64,000 nucleotides of DNA from Plectosphaerella cucumerina (lineage: Eukaryota; Ascomycota; Sordariomycetes; Glomerellales; Plectosphaerellaceae), in NCBI GenBank assembly GCA_020746995.1, contig JAGPXD010000001.1, positions 3,906,001-3,970,000 on the forward strand. Reading direction: 5' to 3'. The position numbers were made by a program, and so were the translations under genes. The notes under the pieces were generated by a model. The model was not told the DNA's origin, ran no database searches, and saw nothing but the letters and a program-made list of their open reading frames with translations. Below are positions 57,325 through 64,000 of this stretch, piece by piece (within the stretch, counting starts at the first letter, position 1; each line of letters begins with the position of its first letter).

Positions 57325-58281
57325 ACTAACCAATCTGTACCAACAACAACCCACCTGCATAGACATGGCCTCCCGTCGCCTTCGTGGAAAGACAAGGCTG
57401 TATTAGACCCCATATAATGGACTACTCGAGTAAACAAATAATAAGGAAGCATGACCCGAACTCCTAACCAGATGGCTGATCTCTAGTTTGTGCGCGCGCA
57501 AAGACGTGTGCCGGACGAGAAATGGCGCGCTACCGGCCTGGTGTCCATGACTCTGTGTGTGTGTGCGAGTGTAACAGATGGCGGGGGGGCATCGAGCCAC
57601 GACAGCAATCACCAGAAGCAGGCAAGCAAAAGGTGAAGTGTTGCTCAAGTCCCGCAAACGCCCAAACGAAGACGCAAAAAAAGCCCGGGACACCCAGGGC
57701 GACCAATGGCTCACAGGCCCCCTCCAGATGCGCTCCTTTCCTCCCCTGCATGGTCCCCTCCAGCCCCCGCCCATCAGGGACGTTTGGCAGAAAACAAACG
57801 ACCGCTTCGCATGGTTTTGGTGTATCCTTCTCTGCCGCCGTCCTCTTCCCGGCAAGTCTGCACCGTCTCGACCCGACTGTTGTGCTCGGAGCCAACAGAG
57901 CTGTCAGAAATCCAGGAGCAGAGGTCGAGTCGGTCCTGGAGACAAGTGGCTACGCTTGCTCTTAGGCAGCAGTGAGCGCCCGAATCGCCAACCAATCCGT
58001 CTTCCGCTCCCCGTCCCATACCTTGGAGCCGTGTCTGACCGGGCCCGTCGTTCGACGCCCCGCCTCTTCATGCGCCGGGCTCTCTTCCTTCGCCCCTCTC
58101 CCCAAGTCTCTCCTTCCTTCTTCTCTTCCGTGTGTGTGCGTGCATACAGGTAGACGACGAAGACTGCTGTTCGGCGCCTGGAATAATAAAAAGATCGTGC
58201 CACGTGATGGGGAATCGTGAAAGCCAGCTGCTGCTCCCTCTCTGCTCCGCTCCGCTCCGCTTCTCGGCGAACGCCGGGCGT
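57325..58281. other. Region between convergent genes
   Basis: 3' untranslated regions of the 467-aa protein gene (plus) and sec4 (minus). A/T-rich patches at 57425-57445 are compatible with polyadenylation. No other gene supported. Confidence 0.55.
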
Positions 58282-59041
58282 CTAGCAGCACTTGCCACCG
58301 CCCTGGCCGTCTTGCGCGCCGACGTTGACGCCGGCCCCTCCGGCGCCGGCACCGGCGCCCTGCTCGTTCTTAGAGTTGTCGATGAGGCGCTTCTTGATGT
58401 CGGCGGCAAGGGAGTAGAAGGCCTTGTCGATGTTGATGTTGCTCTTGGCGGAGACTTCGAGGAAGGGGATGCCCAGCTCGTCGGCGAGCTGCTGGCCCTG
58501 CTCGGTGGAGACGACGCGCTTCTCTTCCCAGTCGCACTTGTTGCCGATGAGGATCTTGTTGACGCCCTCGGTAGCGTGCTGCTCAACGTTTGCGAACCAC
58601 GTGCGGATGTCTATGGGGTGGCGGTGTCAGTAGGTGGGGGCGGAAGAAGGGGGACTACAGAACAGGAGAAGGCGTACTGTCAAAGGAGCGCTGGTCGGTC
58701 ACATCATAGACGAGGAGGATGCCCATGGCGCCGCGGTAGTATGCGGTGGTAATTGTGCGGAAGCGTTCCTGGCCGGCCGTGTCCCAGATCTGCAGCTTGA
58801 CGCGCTTGCCGTCCAGCTCGATGGTGCGGATCTTGAAGTCGATGCCGATGGTGGTGATGAAGGACGGGGTGAAGGAGTCCTCGCTGAAGCGCAACAGGCA
58901 GCAGGACTTGCCCACGCCCGAGTCGCCTATCAGCAGGAGCTTGATCTGGAAGGCGGCGGGTCAGCATGGGGGGAGATGGAGGTCGAAGGACCCGTAGGAA
59001 GAGGTGCGCACGAGGAAGTCATAGTTTCTGTTACTCGACAT
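58282..59041 (-). CDS. sec4: Rab GTPase Sec4/Rab8 (exocytic), 208 aa
   Basis: Sec4-type Rabs drive tethering of secretory vesicles to the exocyst at growing hyphal tips. Three exons (59012-59041, 58678-58945, 58282-58610); the first encodes only MSSNRNYDFL. All G motifs are present: GDSGVGKS, the effector loop SFITTIGIDFKIRTI, WDTAGQERFRT, GNKCDWEEKR and EVSAKSN. The SFITTIGIDFKIRT loop and NIRTWFANVEQHA are typical of Sec4/Rab8/Ypt2 and not of Ypt1. The C-terminus ends in GGKCC, the site of double geranylgeranylation, after a Gly/Ala-rich hypervariable stretch. Length is as expected for the family. Confidence 0.95.
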
Positions 59042-60978
59042 GGTGACGGTTTGTTCCGGGTGCTGCGGGCGAGGAGGCGTCGACTGTCGGATGGATGGCG
59101 AGGCTCGTCAGGGCGCGGGGGGTCGGGAGGCGGGTGACGATGACGAAGGCTGCGCCGGTCGGATATTAGGGTGTCGCGGGGATGAAGTGGGCGCGATGCG
59201 TGCAGTGCCGTGTGTGCTTGATGTGCTTGGAGTGTCTGATGTCGCCGCGAGGGATCGAGGGACGTGGCAGAAGCAGTAAAGTGGGATTGCGGCGTCGAGA
59301 TGGTCCAGGGTAGACCGCCTGGTTGGATGCGTGAAGTGGGCAGTGGACTTGCTTGCTGCGGGTGGGTGGAGGATGGATGAATGGGGTTTGGCGGGACGTC
59401 TGGACGGGATGGCTTTCCAAAGTTCAAGTCACGACTGGACTGGACGGACGGCGGATGATTAAGATTACCGCACCCCCCGGGGACAGCAGGCCGGCAACCC
59501 AGCCTGCTTTCTGTTGCCGCTTGCCGCTTTGCCTGCTGCCCCGCCACGCGGTCCGTCCATCAATTACACCGCAATGTCGCACTTGACTTTTAAGTGTCAG
59601 GACCAGGTTTCGATGTATTCAGTGCCAACCTGCCTGCCAGGCCCCGCCGTTCGCCCGTTCTACCGATCTACGATCCTGCGATACAACCACTTCGGCAAGG
59701 GGGTTGCGACGACGAGGCCACCAAGGGTACTTCATGCGACTCCCGTCCATGTCTGGCAGGTGGTTTATGGCACTGATGAGCATGTCCAATGTTAGTCAGC
59801 AGCCTTTGTCTCCCAATCTCCATTCCATTTGGATGATGGGCTCAGCGATACCTGAAGAATCTAGCCCCTGCCGCTCGTAATCAACTGAAGGACCCTGAGG
59901 GTGTCGAAGGGATACAGCAGAGACGTTATGACGCGGGACGGGCATGATTCTACCTAGTCAGGTAGTCAGGCAAGTAGCTAACATTCTATCCATCATTATC
60001 ACCTGCGCACCCGCGTTTCGGGTCCGGGTCGCTTTGCTTGATCAACATCCACGTGACCATACCACCCCTGACAACCGAGCAAGCCACATGAGGCCCAAGA
60101 TGGCATGGCCTCGCAGCGCTACGATGCTCTCGTAGGTGGGAAGGAACAAAGGTGGACCTGGAGTCGCCCCTTCCACGTCCAGTCCGGCGTCGAGGCACGT
60201 GGGGGATCTCTCAGTCTTCTGAGGGACAGCTAGGGAAGGCAGGACCGGGTGTCGGCGTTGTTCAGCTTGTACCCCATTCAGCGGAGGTACCTTTTCGACG
60301 GCAGTCATCTCGCCCCAAGGTGCTGAACCATCTAGGACTCGGGACCTGGGCTGCGACCTCCACTGCATATGTACACACCTGCAGTGCTATCTTGCCGCTG
60401 GACCTCGGAGACCGGACATGGCACCCCCTCACCGAACGAGCCATCCCTCAGGCCCAGCTTCAGCCAACTTCGGCCACCGAGGACTCTGACTGAAGACGTA
60501 CTCCAGTCCAGTCCCCCGGTTCGAGTCCGCTCCAACTGCGCCCGCGCCCTGCATTCGGGTAAACCGCTGCATGCCCCCCCAGGCCCGAAGCGCTCCGTCC
60601 TGTTCGTCAACGAGCTGGCGAGGTGCGGGCGGCCAAGGCACCCAGCTCTGGGGCGTGTTCTCTTCCCTTCAATTCAAGCTACTTCAAGCTCCTAGTTGCC
60701 AGCCTTGTCGGACCCTACCGTCGCTGCGCCTCTCCGCATCACCCCTCTGGACCAGAGCACAGCGTGACTTTGCAATCATTTTAAGCCCTCCACTCGCTCC
60801 CCTCCAGCGCTGTTTTCTGTCCTGAGACGGGCATACGACACACGCCTTCTATCGTTTCCTAGTCTTCTTATCCAGCAGCTTACCATCCTAAGCCATCGAC
60901 GTACATCAGACCGCGACAGACAACCCACGAGTGAGTGTGAGCGACATCGGCCGGGTGCGTACCCGGTATTCGCGCGCC
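59042..60978. other. Intergenic region between divergent genes
   Basis: Upstream regions of sec4 (minus) and of the SH3-protein gene (plus). The minus-strand frame at 58930-59547 is a Pro/Arg/His-rich shadow. A B-box-like sequence near 60515 does not form a T-arm. No gene is supported. Confidence 0.55.
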
Positions 60979-63754
60979 ATGGACATCGTGACCGAACTCG
61001 TCATCGCGCCTTTCAACGAGATCGTCGAGAAAGCGACGGCGGCACAGCAGAATGCTGGTGAAGACGACAAATCCATGCTCACCGAAAGCCAGAAGCTCAT
61101 CAGGGGCGCTGAGCGCATCCTCAAGACCGTCGTGCCATTGTGCACCAGGCTACATACAGAATACGGCGTCAACTTTATCAATGAGCTTAAGCAACATGGT
61201 GAGTAGCTTCTAGGCTTCTGTGTCACCAGCCCTCTGACCCGCCGCTTCAGATGAGATCGCCAAGTACAGGCTGGACTTGAATAACCTGCTGTGGGACTTC
61301 GAGGACTACATGGAGCCCGATGCTTACGAGAAGGGGCCATATACCGAACTCCAAGCTCTCTGCAAGACTGCAGGACTGGGAATCGGCGAAGTCTTGAAGC
61401 GGATGAAAATCGACTCGCCAGCAGCAGCGCCTCAAGCTGGGGACGACACTTCTCGACGTCCCTCCGCAGCAACCGCCACCACTCCCAGTATGTTCCTCCG
61501 CCTGAAATGCTGCGGGCCCCCAAGACTTCATGAGGTCCGACCAGTATGAAGAAGAAGAAACACTCGATAACACCATCACAGTACTTTCAGTGCCCTCCAC
61601 GCCCTCAATCGTGGACCAAGCGAGGCTAGAGGTCGTCTCTCCTGACCAGGCTCAGGCTCAAGTTCCAACGACCCCAGAGCCGCACGAAGCAGAAGAGAGC
61701 CGGCGCCAGACCCCGCCTCCTTCCGAGACCAACCCATGGGAAATCGGGCCACTGCCTAGCCTCAACATGGGCATTCTCACCTCGGAACCCCGCCAGGTTA
61801 TGTGCCGCCCTCCCGTGTCCCCCACGAGCTCGGACGTCGTCTCCCCAAGCAGCCCAGGGTCAGACATGCGCTATGTGCTGGGCACGTCACCAAGGAGACT
61901 CGACATTGGGGTCATGATGATGGAGGCCGAAGACCGGCGGCGCAGGGCGCTTGAGGCAGAGATGGCGGCGAATACGGGACAGACCACGGGAAAGGCCACG
62001 CCCCCAGCCGAGACGCCGTACGACGATTCACCCAGGGGTCCGGGCCGTTCCGCGTCGCAGCTGCCCGCTGTGCTACCATCGGCCCATCAGGGGGTGCAGC
62101 TGCGCGACCCTCCCATAACCTTTTCCGCCACCATCCTACCGCAGAGAGAGCAGAGGGAGCAGAGAGACTCCCTGGCCAGCTCCGTCATGTCGCGGGATTC
62201 CATGCAGAGCTCCGTCAGCCCGGCGGCTGCGGGAAGTAGGGGCTCCATGCAGTCCATGCCCGAGGACCCGGACTCGATCACCGGGGGTACGACAGAACAC
62301 CGGCCCTCATTTTCCAGGGCGCCGACAATTCCAGCGAACTTTCCAGAGGGCATCCACGAAGGTATCGAGGCTGTGCCGAGGGAGTACGACGCTGGCGAGG
62401 GTCTGATCCCCGTGGGCACGGAGTCGCCTGAATGGCGTGTGCCGTCGGCCGCGCGGGCCGCATCCATGCCTCCACGTGACTGCACCCTAGGCTTGACCAG
62501 CTCGTTTTTCCAGTACAAAGGTTTCTGCGAAGGCGCCAAGGAGACGGCAAGGGGAGGGAGCGGAGTGAAGAAGATCAAGAAGCCGGTAAGCTGCTATGTG
62601 GGTGAACGCCGCAGTGACGCGATGAGGCTGATGGAGAAACTCAGGGGTTCGTGGGGCCACAGCTAGTGGCCAAGTGTGCACACTGCGACTTTGAGAACGA
62701 CAACCACCATCTCGAGATGGATCAGAAGCAGAGTGGTGAGTCCTGGAGACGATCCTGATAGACTCGACCTCGCTGGCTGACACCCGTTCTTCAGAGTCGG
62801 AAAACTTTGTATGCGCCGGCATCGGGTACAGGGTCCGGTTCCTGCAAAAGAGCCATGTCGCCACCAAGAGATCCGACGAGGAGCTGTACGGGTGCATCTT
62901 CTGCGCGCACGCCCAAAGGACTGTGGAGGAGTGCGATGCAACCATCTTCTTCAGCCCGAGAAAGCTATTCGAGCATTTGGCGCGACACCCTCGGCCGTTG
63001 CCCAAGGTGCCCGGCTTCACTGTTGTTGAGGAGGCTGAGATACCAACAGAGCTTCGCAACAACTACGACCTGCACCTCAAGCGACCGGCAGCAGCGTCGC
63101 CGCTGGATGACGTGCGTGAGGAGATCTCAACGCTTCCGGTGGCAACGGCACTCAAGACGGTGCGCAAAATGCACGGCATGCGGCTGTTGCACGACCACAC
63201 GCCGGCGTTCGAACTGGCTGAAGGGGCGCGCATCATAGGCATCGAGTTCCCGTCAAAGTACCAGGGCGAGTGGGCTCTGGGATGGCACGACGGGGCGAAG
63301 AAGAGCGTCCCGTTTGATGTCATCAGGCTGGAGCCCCCGCCCAAAAACGAGGTGCGCATGGGCGGGACAAGCAACATTGTGGCTGTGGCCCGATGGAGGC
63401 ACTCACCAAAGACCAAGGACGGCGGCGAGTGGCTGAGGTTCGATAAGGGCGACGTGATCAGCAACATCAGCTGTGAGTTTTGAGTATATCTCCAGGTTCG
63501 GGGTTCTTGTCGACTAACGAATTCGAAAACCAGGGCAATATGCCGGCCATTGGTGCTGGTCCGGGTCCAACTCCAAAGGAAAATGGGGCATCTTCCCGCA
63601 GCACTTCATCGACAGCAACACGGTGCGCGAGGTGACCGCGTCGGACCGAGCAAGCATCGCCAGTAACGAGAACAGAAAGTTCCGGTTCAGCATCTCGAGG
63701 AAGGGCGGGATACGGCCGCCGAGCTTCTCTGGGCCGTCAGGAGGGCGGGTATAG
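60979..63754 (+). CDS. Fungal Cys/His-motif and C-terminal SH3-domain protein, 816 aa
   Basis: Family not named; probably a scaffold. Six exons (60979-61198, 61251-61487, 61582-62585, 62645-62735, 62795-63472, 63534-63754) add to 2451 nt. The N-terminal 150 residues are helical (VTELVIAPFNEIVEKATAA, KYRLDLNNLLWDFEDYMEP). A disordered stretch of about 330 residues follows. Then come Cys/His elements that may bind zinc: KCAHCDFENDNHH near residue 495 and ELYGCIFCAHAQ, with EHLARH further on. The last 100 residues contain a clear SH3 fold: VAVARWRHS, GEWLRFDKGDVISNIS, HWCWSGSNSKGKWGIFPQHFI. The intron at 61488-61581 was chosen because nearer acceptors break the frame. The ATG is the first in frame after a GTG-rich open leader. 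Confidence 0.85.
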
Positions 63755-64000
63755 GGCGGCTGGAAAAGTGTGCTTCATTTCTGCCAGATGATCTTTGAGC
63801 GTCGTATGATTCGCAAATACCCTTCGACGTACTAGTAGAGAGTAATGAGGAGATGATGATGATGATGATGAACTCAAGATGGCCGATGCTTACCGAACAC
63901 CGAAGGCCGGCCTCGGTCACCCCGCGCCATCATTAAGCCGAGTCCCACCTGCCCCGGCCGCCCAACCACGTTTCGCCCCACGTGAGGCGGGCCGGGCTAA
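63755..64000. other. Right-edge 3' region
   Basis: 3' side of the SH3-protein gene with an (ATG)6 repeat at 63853-63870. No gene seen up to the window end. Confidence 0.6.
63853..63870. repeat. (ATG)6 microsatellite
   Basis: Six perfect ATG units in the likely 3' untranslated region of the SH3-protein gene. Confidence 0.9.

Noticed and set aside
60505..60545. tRNA-like B box (GGTTCGAGTCC)
   Set aside because: The flanks do not pair as a T-arm and no A box or acceptor stem is found at the right distance.
61488..61524. A 37-nt intron in the SH3-protein gene ending at the first AAG
   Set aside because: Too short to splice; the 94-nt alternative (61488-61581) keeps the frame and has a branch-like CGATAAC.

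Overview
This window is nuclear DNA from a filamentous ascomycete (Pezizomycotina), most likely a Sordariomycete. The evidence is G+C-rich sequence, many short introns (about 44-94 nt) with CTAAC/CTGAC-type branch sites close to the acceptor, single-gene transcription units on both strands, and a full set of ordinary fungal housekeeping genes. No bacterial, viral, transposon, CRISPR, rRNA or tRNA signal was seen. Species cannot be named from the sequence alone.

I support 22 protein-coding genes; the summed exon lengths of every spliced model are divisible by three. Left part (1-25 kb): an F-box/WD40/UIM protein (Ufo1-like, -), a multi-zinc-ribbon protein (+), the heterochromatin factor Clr2 (-), an orphan seven-helix membrane protein (-), the Smc5/6 subunit Nse1 (+), a single-pass membrane protein (+), the COMPASS SPRY subunit Bre2 (-), the mitochondrial carrier Mme1 (-) and the inner-membrane peptidase subunit Imp2 (-). 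Middle (25-41 kb): eIF2-alpha (-) divergent from the checkpoint protein Bub3 (+), a disordered protein (-), an aldo/keto reductase (-), a large PPR-like protein (+), squalene epoxidase Erg1 (+) and dolichyl-phosphate glucosyltransferase Alg5 (-). Right part (43-64 kb): a disordered fungal protein (-), the PP4 regulatory subunit Psy2 (+), an Afg2/Drg1-type AAA ATPase (-), a probable mitochondrial protein (+), the Rab GTPase Sec4 (-) and a Cys/His plus SH3-domain protein (+). Large gene-free stretches lie at 4.4-7.4, 40.7-43.3 and 44.9-49.3 kb.

The genes do not form one pathway or a metabolite cluster. Several act in chromatin, chromosome or cell-cycle control (clr2, bre2, nse1, bub3, psy2), others in mitochondria (mme1, imp2, probably the 467-aa and PPR-like proteins), in the secretory pathway (alg5, sec4), in sterol synthesis (erg1) and in translation (sui2, afg2).

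The most unusual observations concern gene structure: a 3-nt micro-exon in eIF2-alpha that is needed to encode an invariant Glu-Tyr pair, a GC-AG intron in psy2, an AAG acceptor and an in-frame stop-free intron in the reductase, a second in-frame stop-free intron in the seven-helix protein, two equal-length alternative starts for bub3, and a degenerate first ATPase domain in the Afg2-like protein. I did not find a convincing new multi-gene system.
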